Origin: Primulina eburnea
Taxonomy: Eukaryota; Streptophyta; Magnoliopsida; Lamiales; Gesneriaceae
Assembly: GCF_022965805.1 (NCBI RefSeq)
Contig: NC_133104.1
Span: 44,002,682-44,066,681 of the forward strand
Reading direction: 5' to 3'
Length of the DNA stretch: 64,000 bases
Below the pieces are notes generated by a model. The model made no database searches. It was given only the letters and a program-made list of their open reading frames with translations, and was not told the origin of the DNA. Position numbers and translations under genes: made by a program. This document shows, piece by piece, positions 50,587 to 64,000 of this stretch. Positions within the stretch are counted from its first letter, which is position 1, and each line of letters opens with the position of its first letter.

Positions 50587-53500
50587 TTAGGAGGCTCCAT
50601 ATTTGCACTCGACTTCTTCCCCTTGTATAAGTTTCTCCACTGCATCAGACGGCAACCCAATCAACTCTAATGTCTTCTCCCAAACTTTATAACATGTTTC
50701 AATGTCGTGTGCTTCTTCCGATGGATTTGTAGGACGGCAGTCTTGAGAGATGAAAGCACAGACTGGCCAATCTTCTGCTTTCAGCGACTCGCAGTAATCT
50801 GGCAATTGAGGATCGGTGGCAGCAAAAAGTGCACTTCTGGAGCCTGCAATGGCCACAAAATATGACTAGTTTTTCACCGGCTGTTTAGTAGATGTTAAAG
50901 GCAAAGAGAGTAACGAGGAAAAAACAAACTGACACACAAAGCACTGTCTATGTAGTGGACAGGAGCTAAGACAGTTTTTAACAGTTTATGTGATCTTACA
51001 TACATCAAGTGACATCGCTCATCGATCAAAAAAATACAAAATGGGTGATGCGGCCTGATATAGTATATACTAGACTTTTCCTCCTAGACATCTATTATAA
51101 ATAAATTAAAAAAAACTCGACTGGAAAATGATAAAAATTCAGAAGATGTACCTTCTTCTGGGCTGAAAATAAAATACGGAATTAAATGATACGCAGCTTG
51201 CACAATCTTTGGAAGATCCCGAGCCTGCATTTACCAACTCAAACTTTAACGTGTGCTATGAGTAGAATTAACTTTGGAAAATTTTATTCACCCCAATGGT
51301 TTTCAGGAGCATGTGAAGCCAGATAACAACCACAGAAATGAAATAGTAACCAAACATATCTAATTATGTCCAAAAGCTGTGATTTGACACTTGTTTCACA
51401 AACAAAAACCACTTTTAAATGAATAAGTACATTCGATTTTACTGCTTAACTGGTCAAAATCCTAGTACAGATTGGTTACTTACGACATTGGTGTGGACAA
51501 TTCCAGGAGAAACACACACAACATTTATGCCAGCTTCAGCTGGAAGTCTCTTATTGAGAATACTGCTGAACATGATCTGCATTCACAAATATCAAGGTAC
51601 TATTAAAGAGACTTGAACCAGCATTTTAAGGCGACAATCAAAATTGCAAGTTTATTCTTCTCACAGGAACCACAAAAGAGAACCAAAGCAGAAAAATAGA
51701 GTCATCTCCACTCAGCTCCACCAACAGCATTAACTTTAGAAGTGTAAAATTATGATAGGCTTAAGACATGGAAGCTACTCTTAATTAAAAATGGTGTTAA
51801 CTAATCTATTGAAAATAAGGTCAGTATGAGACTCGCATGTCATCAAAAGCCAAAAAGTAACTGCTAAAGTTTAACATGAGCGTCTGGGAACACCTCTGCT
51901 AGTTTACTGCTTGAGTATCCCACCAAACTTGTGTACTTTCTTTTGCCGGATGCAACATTCATATCTTCTGTATCCACGAATCCTACATAATGCATCTACA
52001 AACAACCAAACAATTTACACTCAGCCTGAGCAGCCAATGTTTTTTTCAAACAGTATATTAGCAATCCATAATGTGCAATCGTTATAGTAGTCCTCATAGG
52101 TTTAAACAAGATAAGTCACAAATTCAAGTTAATGATACTGAAACAATAATATGAATAGAGTGCTTGTAAAACTTACAACAGAATTCACATTAATAATGCG
52201 GCTAGGGGAGCCTCTAATGAGTGAAGGCAAAAGCAAAACTGAGAGCAGAGATGGAGCTAGATGGTTCACTTGCAAGTGCTCTTCATAACCGTCCTTTGAA
52301 AATTTTTGTGGTTCTGGATCCAAAGAAATATAGCAACCAGGATGCAATCAAATAGATTACTATTTCCTTTGCTTAAAAGTAACAAGAAAAGTATCAGCAA
52401 ATGAACATGTGTATTCCTTTGCACCGAAAAAATCACAGGAAACAATTGGATACAGCACATTTGAGTTAAATTTAAAAATAATAAATCTAACCTCAATGCA
52501 TACACAAGAGGCAACGCAAATTGTCATTCAAGAAGGATAAATGCACAATCAAAATAAGCTTCATTACTGCCAACAACAAGGGAAAAACTAGTATAGTCAA
52601 GTAGTAATTTTAGAGTAGACTAAAATATGAACCTCCAATGGAAAATATTCCAGCATTGTTGATGAGAGCATGAAGAGGAGCTGAACGTGCATTCCAAGCT
52701 TCAGCGAATCTCACAACAGAGTCCAGAGAAAGAAGATCAAGTTCCAGGACCTTTAAAATTGCATGTGTTAAAGTTTTTTGCAATGAAACTTTACAAAATT
52801 TACTTGCAATCATCTTATAAGAAGAAAAATAGATAAGTAAAGATAATATTTGTTAAGTTGAAATATAGTCAAATGGAATGCACAAGCATATATTAAACCG
52901 CAAATTTGAAGTTCCTTATAACATGTTTGTAGATTCACCATAACATTTTATCCAAATTTATGAGTTGATTTGTATATCAAGTACCTCCATATTAAGAGTA
53001 AGACCCCTTCCTAACCACTCTTCCTGCCATTTCTTTATCAACTCATTAGCAGCTTTTGAATTTCTTACTGCCATCACAACATGCGCCCCTGCCTCTGCCA
53101 ACTGCCTGTTGTAGATTAAGATATCAGATCCTTATATAAATAGACCAAAACTCGTCACTACGGCCATATTTAAAGTTTTCAGGTGCAAGACAGAAATTCC
53201 ATACATTACTTTTCAGCAATTTACTGACTACAGTGTTAGGCAAGGATGAGCCATAAAAGAGAGAACCGCAAACGTAATAACTTTTCTAGTTGAGACGACA
53301 AGGTGAAAAGCGCATCAAAGTTGACAGTGTAACTCAAGTTCACGTTAAGGTATGCAATAAAATGCATACTTATACTGAGTCAAGTAAAATCCATAAGGAA
53401 TCATCTGCTTTAGGCATCAACTTCTCACGGGTAGGGCGTGCTATCCCACATCAGCTCCACGTCACACATAATTATAGAGTGGTTCAGTTTCACAAAAGTT

Positions 53501-54005
53501 TCGGCAGCATCAGTTTCTCAAGGGATGGGCTCATAAGCGAGCATGCGTCCAAATCACATTTAGAAAAATTTTAGGTGTCGGGAGTCTTTCTACTTTCGAG
53601 CTGATAGTCTTTCTACTCCAGCTCGGAAACATATTTCGTAAAAGCACATTACAAACAAATGATCACTCAATTACAGATAAAGCAAGCATGCGTATAAGAG
53701 AAAACATTCTGAAACAGGAATAACCTAGCGATTTCTTTCCCGATCCCAGAGGTGGAGCCTGTAACAATGAAGGTGAGGTCATTAATAGGAGGAAGGGGCA
53801 TTGGGTTCTGCAAATGGCTGGCTAGAATCCTCTGGAACAGCATCTCGTAAACCAGATAAAACCAACCAGTTAGCCAGTTGAGCCATCCCAGTCCTTCCTT
53901 CTTCATCTTCGCCGCCTGCATTTCAACTTTCTCCGAGGCCAAGGGCTTGCCATTTTCCTTCTCCTTACCCTTTCTCATATCAGCCGACGAAGATTGGGAC
54001 GCCAT
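50587..54005 (-). CDS. FEY: Short-chain dehydrogenase/reductase, FOREVER YOUNG (FEY)-like, 393 aa
   Basis: NAD(P)-dependent SDR-fold oxidoreductase. In Arabidopsis FEY (At4g27760) is needed for leaf positioning and meristem function; the substrate is unknown to me. Exons: 53725-54005, 52985-53105, 52633-52750, 52177-52313, 51894-51995, 51484-51576, 51152-51224, 50587-50843; 1182 nt in frame. A charged N-terminus (1-37) precedes a likely membrane-associated stretch WLNWLTGWFYLVYEMLFQRI. The Rossmann fold then starts with the cofactor motif TGSTSGIG (82-89). NNAG is at 165-168; the catalytic Ser region is NVNSV and the active-site pair YSSSK at Y246/K250. The C-terminus holds CRPTNPSEEAHDIETCYKVW. 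Intact. Translation is taken from the ATG at 54005, because the 24 bases before it are in frame but have no ATG. Convergent with TRM5, with ~890 bases between the two stops. Confidence 0.95.
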
Positions 54006-55186
54006 TTTTCTCACCGATGGAAGATTCAAATACGCTGATTCGAATATTAGCTAGCAACCTTTATTTTCTGATGGTCGGTGTAGGAGATTCGATTCCTGGT
54101 TTCAATCTGAGCTGTCGTTTTACACATCCATAAAAAAGAGAGATTATTTTATTTTATTAAAAAAATATGGTAATAAATTTATTGATTTATCTAACAAATC
54201 ACGTCATAATAGTATTTTTTTTTTACTAAATCGTATAAAAAAAATGACATTGTTATAATTGGTAGACTATGCAAGTGTTTATTAAACGATTAACATTCGA
54301 TTCCTTTATCAATATTTTACCGAACGAGTTTGTTACATATAACTTATCTGGCTTACTTGATTAACATTCTTTGCACACTATTGCATTAATACGTGGTTTA
54401 TCGAGTTGTACCAAAAAATAACGACCGAGAATTCTACATCATAAAAAAAAATTGATCTATTATCTATATCAGCAACATGTGTGTGTTTTCATACATATAG
54501 TTAAGATTAAAAAAGAGCATACGGTAGAGAATAGATTAAGACATCTCAAGATGAAACAACAAAATGAAATCTGATGCAATTAACGATGCAAGCGGATTAA
54601 ATACATATCACGCTCAGTTAAAGGGATAAATTGATACGATCATACAATGAGATGAACTGCATAACTTTAAAGGTGATAGACTTGAATAATTAAAGATGCT
54701 TCCAATATAATTTAATGAGAGCCAAAGAGCTAAACAATCTATTTTCAGTTTTTTCCCCTTCGAGATGAAGTGAAAACAAGAAATGCTCCGACTGTAAATT
54801 CTGTACAGTTCATTTTAGAGTTTTCAAGGACCATCCATTCAAACATCAACACACACACACACACACACAGACATATGTATGTATTTATTGGCAAGATCAA
54901 CAAATTATTTTAAGATGTTTAATCTCTCCATGCCCAAGACAAGTAGTGAGTCTAGTGACCAAGGATAGTAACAGTAGATGAAATCACCCTTCGTGGCATA
55001 TATTAAGAGGTAAAAGAAAAACTACAAAAATCTGAAATATATATATATATATAAAAAGTTCCCACAAATGCCTGAACTTAATGTTTTACAAAACTGAAAC
55101 TAAAATGGTATACTTCAAAATATCCTTAGACTCAGCACTACTTTAACATCCGCAGTCGTGCAAGACGGAGAAAGGAGGGGAGTTTA
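54006..55186. other. 5' flank of FEY and 3' flank of STT3
   Basis: AT-rich, with an (AC)n tract at about 54849-54869 and a short (TA)n run near 55040. No gene recognised. Confidence 0.55.
54849..54869. repeat. (AC)n microsatellite
   Basis: About ten AC units in the FEY-STT3 spacer. Confidence 0.88.
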
Positions 55187-58100
55187 TCACCACCTATTAT
55201 GGGGGGGTTTCACCTTGTAAATTCTGACTATCCAGTTTGATGTGGTGAATGCCTCTTCCAAATATTCCAGCTTTACGTCTTTATTTCCAATTTCCACTCC
55301 TCTTGCTCTGTCGTATCTGTTGAAGACTATGACCATTACTATATAACTCATACAGCAAGATAGATTTATAGTATCCATGATTGTACTAATAGGCTCACAC
55401 AGATAATTAAGGTTCATATTAATAATAATTCCAGGTCGCATAGGCAGAAATGTCGACTGGTTCCATTAATGTTTATGCCATCAATAAACAATAGACAAAT
55501 TACATTAAGACTGCGGTTACCTTATTCATTTTCACTAGTTATCCCATCACTTACAAGATCTCGCAGAAACTTAAAGTGCCAACTGCCAACTAAAGATAAA
55601 TGAATTGCCGCCAACTGCCATTTGAGAGGAAACAAGAAAAAGAAGGGATACTTTCACACATCCAGGCAGATACTGCTAGGAGTCGGGGCATTGAGTAGCC
55701 CACAGATTTCAAAATTATCCAACAAACCATTCCCGGTCCATTTATTGATATCCAGCACCCATATAAAATTCTATAAGCACCTAGGATCCACGTGGTTCAG
55801 AAGTGAATACTAAAGAAAATACAACTGGATGCGTAAGGTGCACTGCAGGTCCAATTGATGTGAATAGATAAAACAACACTTGCGAGCTCTAGAGGCTTTG
55901 CATCGATAGAAAAAGGATGCATGGCATTATCTACATTGTTAGACTCACACTTAACGAGTATAGATGACTAAAAAACATCATCCTTGATTGCATATTCAGG
56001 AAACCTTTGGTTTGCTATTAGCCTATTAAGTGAACAGCCAAGACGTGGACAACTCACAGCTTCGGTAAAAGCAAAAGCGAAAGCAAAAGCAAAGATTTAA
56101 ACAAGTAACTCACCCGGGAGGCTTTCCATATTCTGTCGTCATCTCACCAAATCGATAATATGATAGCTTGTACCTGATCATGAATTCAAGTGAAACATCA
56201 CTGACGTTTATCATATGCTCAGAACATGAGATACAGAAGTTCCTTTTGCATTCTACAATATCAATGTTGGATCATAAAAGATCAATAAAATATAAATCAC
56301 ATCCATTATATCATAAATCAAAAAACTGTAGCTGTAAAGGTATCAATAAAATATAAATCACATCCATTATATCATAAATCAAAAAACTGTAGCTATAAAG
56401 GTGGTCACTCCACTATACTTTATCAGCATGTATGCATTTTCCTTGACAAGCATAACAGAATCATAATACCAAGGACACAAAAAATTATATGCTTTAAGGA
56501 TGTCAAGTATCATATGTTTAGTAATTTTATACCTATTCACTGATAGTAAGCTTCACAAGAATTATGTTATAATTCATTCATGAATGTATGCCTGCCATAA
56601 CGGCGGAATCTATAATAATGCAGGACATACTCGCATGACATGACATGATTTTTCGGATTATAAGAGATCCACTCTATCTACGTGAAAAATACTTATTCTC
56701 TAGAACTTTTTTTTGCATATGCTACAATACTCCAAGATTCCACAACTACTAAATTGAATATGACCCTCAAGACCTTGTCAGAGGCTCTTGTTTTGAAGCA
56801 AATTTGGTTAAAAACATGTATGATTACATATCATCCACAACCATGACAATCATTAGTGAAGATTTATCAAATTTAAACCCATAGACAAGAAAATCTACTT
56901 ACATCAGACAATTTAACATCTTCGGAGCTGCACCTTTGTCAACACGATACTCTCCGTTAACAAGGTAATCAGGTTCCTTGATGACAGGAAAAACTCCACC
57001 TCCAATTCTTACCATCCATAAAAATCTGATACAAATGGAACATAAGAATCTGTGAGCTGCACTGAAACTACCCAAAGCAGAGGCAACTAAAAAATCAACA
57101 AATTATTGAGGAAGCGGTATTGTGTGCCCACATGCATATTGATAGAAATATTATTCATGTACCACAAGCTTAAAACCAAATCCAGCAGCAGATATACATA
57201 AAGAAACGAGAACCAGCAACCTTATTCCTACTGTTTAGACCTTTTGGATCAGTAGCGCAGTAGAATAAAACAATGCGAAAAATATATGAGCATGAACCAC
57301 ATGAAATTTCAAGTTCTGAATTCATAAGAATTTTTACTATGTTTATCATCTAAAATGACTGAGCCGTGTCGTGCAATCTTGCAAACAATAGCAATCATAA
57401 ATTAGAATTATGAGCTAGAGATCCAAGTTATATACTTGTTAATATCATCAGATGAATAACCAGTAACACCACCAAACACCACCAGTACATAGTCAACATC
57501 GAGTGATCTCATTATATCGTATGCCTCATTCTCATAGGATGACATAGCACGCCCAACAGTGGCAATATGTGTGTTATTCCAAGTGTTATTGTCAACAATC
57601 ACTGTTCTATTTCCCATGGCGGTAATTTGGTAGCCGTAATCCCACCAAGACATCACTTTGGCATCCTGAGGAGTATTTTGCCGCAGCCAAAAATATGCTT
57701 CACGGTAATCATCGAAAATGACCCTATTCCCATGAGCACCCCTGGCAGCTAAGACAATTGATGGAGATGAGTAAGCCTCTGATGTAACCCAAGTACAGTG
57801 GATTACATATCTGCTAAGCAGGTAAAATGCTCCAAAAAGCAATGCTAAAGCTCCATTTCTCTGAAATGGCATAGATTGATCCAGTGAACCCTGTCATGAG
57901 ACAAAGAAAAGTAAGATTATTTACTCACCTGTATGCTGTAACAGCTTTTGAATATCATCTCAAAATAATTTGATAAGCTAGAACAACAGTATGAGCACTG
58001 AATAGGAAGGCCACATTAATTTTTAATTTACGAAAGGGGCCAGATATTAAAACAATAACATTGTGATGTGTTATTCAAAATTGACATGTCACATGTTAAC

Positions 58101-61100
58101 TCGATCTAGTATTTGTCTTCAGCAAATCAAACTACATAAAAGGCATTGTGCATGAACTATAGCATTTTGTATATAAACTTAGCCTATCTTTCAGATGACT
58201 TAATCAATTCACTGTATTTCAAACTATAAAAACAATAGGCATGGTATAGAGACGAATTACAGCACTTATTATGTAGTGACCAGTAAGGGCATCGAATACA
58301 GTCACTTTCCTTCCTGCCTAATTTCAATCCTCATACTTATCAATCTCCTAATGAAGGAATGATACCAAGAATCCTGAGAAGTAAAATGTAGGAAAGAAAA
58401 AGAGGAAAATTATGAAACAGCAAGTGTTTTTAAATCCAAACATCCAAACATTATCTAGAAATATTTTAGAATTTTTTGTTACGTTAGAGATCATGAGAAT
58501 GGTGCAGAGAATTGAAATATATTGTGGTTGAATTGATACATAAACTAAGATTTTCATTCTCATACATCGGCTGAGATTCTGTGGTATAAGCCCTGGGTTA
58601 GGAACTTAATTCATGTCAATTGTAACTAAAATACAAAGCAGAATCTATGTGATAAACAGAATTACTGTAAGATGTTTTCTCCAGATTCTTGATTGCTACT
58701 ATTTTTGGAGCTATTATATGCTGAAAATGGATAGTTTTATTGTCACCTCTTTTTTTTGTACACATTTCTGTTTGTAATCTGTTTCCAGGGGAAAGATAAC
58801 AAAACACCTAATAAAACTAGCAGCGTTTTCAACAAACTGATGTCATCAGAAGCCTCAGAAGATGACATGTAGAAAGAAAGAACTCTTGGAACTTTTATTG
58901 AGGCTTCAACCCAACAAAGCCTTGTACACTAGGTAAATTTTTATCTCCACTTCGTAGTGGGTCATTTCTAATGCTAACCAAAAGAATATGATCCTTCTTA
59001 ACCACCTCAACAAATAAGATTTATGCCAATTCCACAACTTCTTTGCTTGTTCATATAGCTGCCATGCTGGCATCTTTCAAAGCTCCCAGATCTCTCTACA
59101 GGTTCATCGATAATCTATTGTCCAATAATCGATTTTCAGCTGAAGCACTTTTAGACCACTCTTAAATATTTCTTGGCTCATACTCTATTTTTGCCATTAA
59201 TACTCCAAAATTATCCCCCTACAGGTCTTGTAGAAATTCAAACAATCGATAATATTTTCTGTACCACAGCATACGCCATACGGTTTCAGAAGTTGCTTCT
59301 GAAATTCTTAAAGCCCGTGTATCACATAAACACAGGGAACAATTGTTTGATTTAGAAAAATAAGGCTACCATCAAATCAGTCAGAGAACTGATCATCATA
59401 TCAATCAATCATTTATTATAATCCCATATTCCAGTGAAATTCCTCATATCTTGCATAAAAGATTATTTGAATACGTAAGCACAAGGACCCAACCTTCGAA
59501 GAAGTTTTGGAGGTAGTTATTCCTTTATTCAGACCGCCGAGGGCGGGCTTGCTTTTTACCCTCACCAGCTGAGTTAAGTTCTTTATAGTGGCTGAGACTG
59601 CAATGGCACTGATGAGACATACTGCAGGTGTAGCAACAAGTATTAACCGCACCATGACTCCAGCAAAGTACATGCTAGTGAGACCATACATCACTATGAA
59701 TATCGTCACATCTGACAAACGCTTGAAGCAGAAATACAGGCCGGCGGGGAAAAGTAGCAACAGCACATGAAAATCAAACATGAAAGAGGACCATGCAGTC
59801 GGCTGATGTTCGGAGACAGATGCAATGATAGGAATGTGATCCTTTGCGTATGTTGGATCCAAAAGGGAATAAAATCGACCAGTCCATGGAGAAATATATC
59901 CGGAGGCAGTTCCAACTCCCAGAGCGATGCCTCCCAAACCTACTGTAAAGGTAACTGTGATCCTCAGGAATGCGTGAAACAACTTTGGATCATCTAGTAG
60001 GTACTTAACCCAATCCAAAAAGTAGAAAACCTGCATGAAAAGTTGATAATGGCAATTAGATTATTGACAGTGAATCCTCCGATGACTTCTACATGTATAC
60101 ACGAGGGGAAACAGATAAAAAAAACAAACCAACAATAGATATGAACTACATATGAGCTGAAGGCTACCACCCTTGCTTGGATGTGATTTCACAAACGCAG
60201 CAATCGGTGGCCATAGCCCACAATTATCATTATTGTCAAGTTTAACACTATGTGAATCAGCAATAACCAAAAGGAAGATAAGTAAATGGCCTTCAAAATA
60301 TTAAAAATTAAAGCATACGATTATATTTCTAACTCTAATCTCTTGTCCAAGACAGCACCCAGAAAATTCTGTAGTCAACTACTACCGCGTGCATATACTA
60401 TCTTCCGAAACTTAGTGCACACATATATATTAAATTGCATGTCAACACTGCTTCCACAGATCAACGGATGCGATTAATTCCATTGTTTCAGTCATGATGA
60501 TTATTTTTGTAAACAATAAAGCAAAATTTTTGAATCTGAATATAACCTTCATCCAGTTGTTTTTGGCGTGACTTGTGTCCCACGCCAGGACTCAGAATTA
60601 ACTCTGCTTCATGACATACAACAAAGTTTAACTCCACTTGGATATGAAAGCAAAAGGAATCGATCAGCTCCTCAAGCTGCTTATATCTATAACTTTTTTT
60701 TTTGGGGGTGGTGAACATTTCCATAAATAGTTAGATTTAACATAAAATGTACCTGCATCAAGAAAAACACTCCCATTGCAGCCATGTGTTCTCCAGATTG
60801 GACATGCTGAAATCCCACAAAACGAATCTGCATTGCCAGTAACATTCCCAGCACATACATGCAATTATAAGCCACATATAATCTCATCGAGAATCTCCCA
60901 ATAACCAGAAGGACCATCACATATAGCGGGATCAAATTGATAATGAAAACATAACCACCCCAAGCTGAAACCATGTAGAAATACCCAAAAGCTGAGGCCA
61001 AGGCCCAAGCAAGTGAGCCTGTATTCACAGCCTTAACAAACAGATAGAAAGTAAGCAGTAATGCAAATATAGCGACACCCTCGTTATCATATGAGCCTGC

Positions 61101-62772
61101 CACCGACCTCGATATATAACCTGGGCAGATAGCAATTAATGCAGCTGCTACAAGTCCAGCACCAGAATCCCATAACTCTTTCCCAAAGAAATAAGCAACA
61201 AGAGTCGTGTTGGAAGCAAAAAATGGAGCGGTGAGTACACAAACTTCACGGATGTGCACAGCAAACCTGGAAAAAGAAGGAAAAACTCGTGAGATGTCAG
61301 CATTCACAATGAAGAACCATGATGACCTAGCGACATAGTTACTAAATCTATTAGAGATGCACATACTGAGTGGAGAAGAGTAAACGAAATTACAAAAATC
61401 CGAATTTAAATGTAAGATATCAAAAATGCAATGATCATAAAACTAAAATATAACTAACATGTGGTATCAAATACAGAAACAAAAATATAATGGACGTGCA
61501 TAAGTATAGGACTGTAACTGGTTATGTAGTTCTTTCGACGTAGTGAAGAATACTATATGTTCTCATGGTTCCTGTGTGACATTGGCTAAAAGGACACGCA
61601 GTTACACCCTTTGAAAAAATATTTCATCGAACCACATAAATTCTAATTCTAGTAAATCAAACAATCTCTTCAATAGTGCACATACAAGCACATGATAAAG
61701 TTCAATTACGTGCTCTTGTTATTTTATTATACATTGGAAATATCAAGATAGGCTCCGAAAATCACTTCCAACCTTATAGATAACTTACAAGGTTTACCAT
61801 TTTCTTTCTCACAAAATTCTACACTTGTTGAACAAACTTAGAACAATTGTCTTCAACTTTGTAAGCATATTTTTCAAGCTAATGCAATCCTGAGTTTCTC
61901 CAAATCATGAGGATATTTTTTTATTCAACAGAAGTTCCTTCTGCTAAGAAGTCAATTGAAAACAGAAAAAACAAAACTTCCATATTTTGAAGACGTGGTA
62001 AACTAAAAAGATCTTTTTAATTTTTCCATCTCAAGCTAAATTTGTTTCTGGCAAAAACTCAAACCTGAACCAACAACAGGAATTGCATGCAAGATGAAGA
62101 AACTGCCGCATCATTTCAAATGCAAATCATTGTCTCCATATACATAAGAAAAAAGCGGGGCTGTTGCTAAAAAATACAAAAAAACTTGCTTTGCCCAACA
62201 TCGTATCCCAATTACTGTAGTGAAACCCTATTTGAACATAACACGCATGCAACTGAAGTTCGCACAAAATTTGGAACAATGATATCTTGAAGTTCGGTCT
62301 TGTTACCCAACACAGCAATATGGAACATTTAAAAACCACATCCCCAACATAATTTCGTACTTTAGTAAAAGAACAATAAAAATGTATAAATGTACCTAAG
62401 AAAGCGGAGGGTCGAGTAAATTACGGCAGCCGTAACCATGAGCCCAGGATAGAGCGTCCCGCCGATGATCCTACCTAGCGGGTACCAGCTCTCTGAGTCG
62501 AACCAGTTCCAGAACTCGTAATACCCCTTCTGAGTCAGGAACTGGGTCACCCGATAGTTGAAGTATGGGTCAAACTCATGGATCATGCTCTCGTAACGCA
62601 ACACGCTGAACAAACGAGTAATGAAGGCCAGAACGTACACCAAGCAAAGGATCGTGACACGGATCAAGAGCTCCTGCTGCTTTGTTTTCAGTTTAAAGGA
62701 TTTCAGCATTGAATTCACTCCCTGGGACGAGAGTAGATCCACCGGTGATTTCTCCACTTTCGCCGCCCCCAT
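55187..62772 (-). CDS. STT3B: Oligosaccharyltransferase catalytic subunit STT3, 7 exons, 731 aa
   Basis: Transfers the preassembled glycan from dolichyl diphosphate to Asn-X-Ser/Thr in the ER lumen. Exons: 62396-62772, 60753-61266, 59494-60030, 57436-57890, 56903-57025, 56114-56173, 55187-55316; 2196 nt in frame. An N-terminal cytosolic tail is followed by about a dozen membrane spans. Catalytic landmarks: the first acidic site in HEFDPYFNY (D68), [35 protein letters not shown], the loop SVSEHQP (368-374), SWWDYG (557-562) which reads the acceptor sequon, and [14 protein letters not shown] (DK/MI-type helix). The conserved [11 protein letters not shown] near 577-587 carries the expected self-glycosylation sequons. 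All are intact. Length is nearer to Arabidopsis STT3B (~735) than STT3A (~779), the only reason for the B label; the paralogue call is tentative. The large first intron (61267-62395) and intron 3 (57891-59493) hold no ORF of note. Confidence 0.96.
56280..56401. repeat. 61-base tandem duplication in an STT3 intron
   Basis: Two adjacent units from ATCAATAAAATATAAATCAC to GTAGCT(G/A)TAAAGG that differ at a single base. Lies in intron 5 of STT3, ~100 bases from exon 6. Confidence 0.9.
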
Positions 62773-63641
62773 TGTAATCGATCGATCCGGCCGATCGAAA
62801 TGCGAATTGCTCTGCTGAATTAATTAGGGTTGTTAGATTTCTTGGAACTGAAAATTATTGGGTTCCATTTCCGGAATGGATTAACGTTAAACCCCACCCA
62901 CTCTTCAATCACTCTTGGCAAGCGGGACTCTTTGGTCTTTGCTGACCAAGAACATAAGAAGCGTCTCAACATCTTATAAATCGCATTTGACTACACACGC
63001 CTATAAAACCTTTTTCATTCACATTCCACTCTCTTGAAAATGACGCAAATACGAGTCTCGATATTTATACTATATATCCAATATCTTAAAGTTTTATCAA
63101 TATCTATATTTGCTATATTATAAAGTTGAGAGACAGATATTTTAAATTATTTAATTTTGATGTATTTAATGTAACATACATTATCTATTTTAAAAATATT
63201 TTAAATTTATAAAAAAATATTTATCTTTATCTACTTAAATCATTAAATTTTTTATATAATTCATAATATAAAAATAAAAATATACAAACATCAATAAAAA
63301 TTATTCTAATGATATAAACATGCGGCCACGTGAACCATGTACCAGGGACAATGATTCTTGGAAATCTATACGTATAACTTATGATTTTTGGCATGTAACC
63401 GTGCATATCAAATTTTAAGATAATAAATATATATTTCATATTGTTTTAAAATTTTGCAATAAAATACCATGATAACAATTTTCTCATTAGCTAATTTTAT
63501 ATTTGAGTTTTTCTTTTGTTTTAATTTCTTCATGAAAATAAAAATAGTAGAACGAATAGAGATATCTTGGGAAAAAAATTTATGTATATTCAGAAAACAA
63601 AGTTAGTTACCATACAAAAAGGAGGAATTATATATATATGT

Positions 63642-63682
<41 letters not shown>

Positions 63683-64000
63683 AAAAAATAGTGGACGATG
63701 AAATTGATAGGTTATTTAACTCCCATCTTTAGGTAATACCAAAATTCAATCCGTTTGTGCAAAGTATAGCAGGCATGAATGACAAAACCTAATTGCAATT
63801 TAATTCCCTGCTAGACCTAAATAAATTACAAGATACAATAACTTAAATTTTACACAAACACGACAGGTAAATAATTTATTTGAAAACAAAACTTGAATAA
63901 ATAGATAGAAATAAGAATTTTGGTTTATCAGATCCTCAACTAAGATAATAAGAGCACCAATCCCAGGTCGACAAGTCATAGAAACAATAAATGAAATTCC
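62773..64000. other. 5' flank of STT3
   Basis: About 100 bases of likely 5' UTR, then AT-rich DNA with a (TA)n tract near 63640-63677. No gene recognised. Confidence 0.55.
63640..63677. repeat. (TA)n microsatellite
   Basis: Mostly TA dinucleotides with one or two interruptions. Confidence 0.85.

Noticed and set aside
50434..50670. 78-codon plus-strand open frame
   Set aside because: Overlaps the FEY last exon in antisense; no family match.

Overview
This is a stretch of plant nuclear genome. It has AT-rich intergenic DNA with long (TA)n runs, and genes split by GT-AG introns into exons of 18 to about 1200 bases. Every recognisable protein has a land-plant counterpart. A 100-170 bp terminal-inverted-repeat element that starts with a GTGAGAC(G/C)GTCTCAC-like palindrome recurs at least four times. 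I associate that repeat with Lamiales genomes (sesame, olive, Gesneriaceae), so an asterid dicot is my best guess, but this is an inference. Nothing in the window suggests bacterial, organellar or viral DNA.

Layout, left to right. 1-5.4 kb: mostly intergenic, with one unidentified 272-codon ORF. 5.4-10.4 kb (-): an 11-exon gene for a plastid-type conserved protein of unknown role (At2g14910-like). 11.1-13.4 kb (-): arabinose-5-phosphate isomerase (SIS plus two CBS domains, Kdo synthesis). 16.0-17.3 kb (-): TIM14/PAM18 J-protein of the mitochondrial import motor. 20.3-23.6 kb (-): a complete HD-ZIP IV factor, HDG11-like. 25.8-26.3 kb (-): a broken 3' piece of a CNGC19/20-type channel gene. 27.5-29.2 kb (+): a short organelle RRM protein, ORRM6-like. 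30.0-32.5 kb (-): a REVEILLE-type one-repeat MYB. 35.3-39.4 kb (-): a TITAN-like zinc-finger gene with an apparent one-base frameshift. 41.6-43.3 kb (+): organic cation/carnitine transporter OCT1. 46.2-49.7 kb (+): TRM5 tRNA methyltransferase, with one damaged splice donor. 50.6-54.0 kb (-): FEY-type short-chain dehydrogenase. 55.2-62.8 kb (-): STT3 catalytic subunit of oligosaccharyltransferase.

The genes are independent transcription units, not an operon or biosynthetic cluster. They serve housekeeping tasks (cell-wall Kdo, mitochondrial import, tRNA modification, N-glycosylation) or regulatory ones (epidermal HD-ZIP, circadian/phytochrome MYB). Gene content suggests conserved microsynteny: OCT1, HDG11 and ORRM6 lie close together on Arabidopsis chromosome 1, and HDG12 and RVE7 lie on its duplicate block.

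I found no convincing undescribed system. The points most worth checking are three places where the direct reading breaks a conserved gene by one base or one codon (TITAN-like, TRM5, ORRM6-like), the CNGC remnant, and two unidentified ORFs. Exon coordinates were worked out by hand from splice consensus, frame continuity and remembered family sequences, with no alignment or transcript data.
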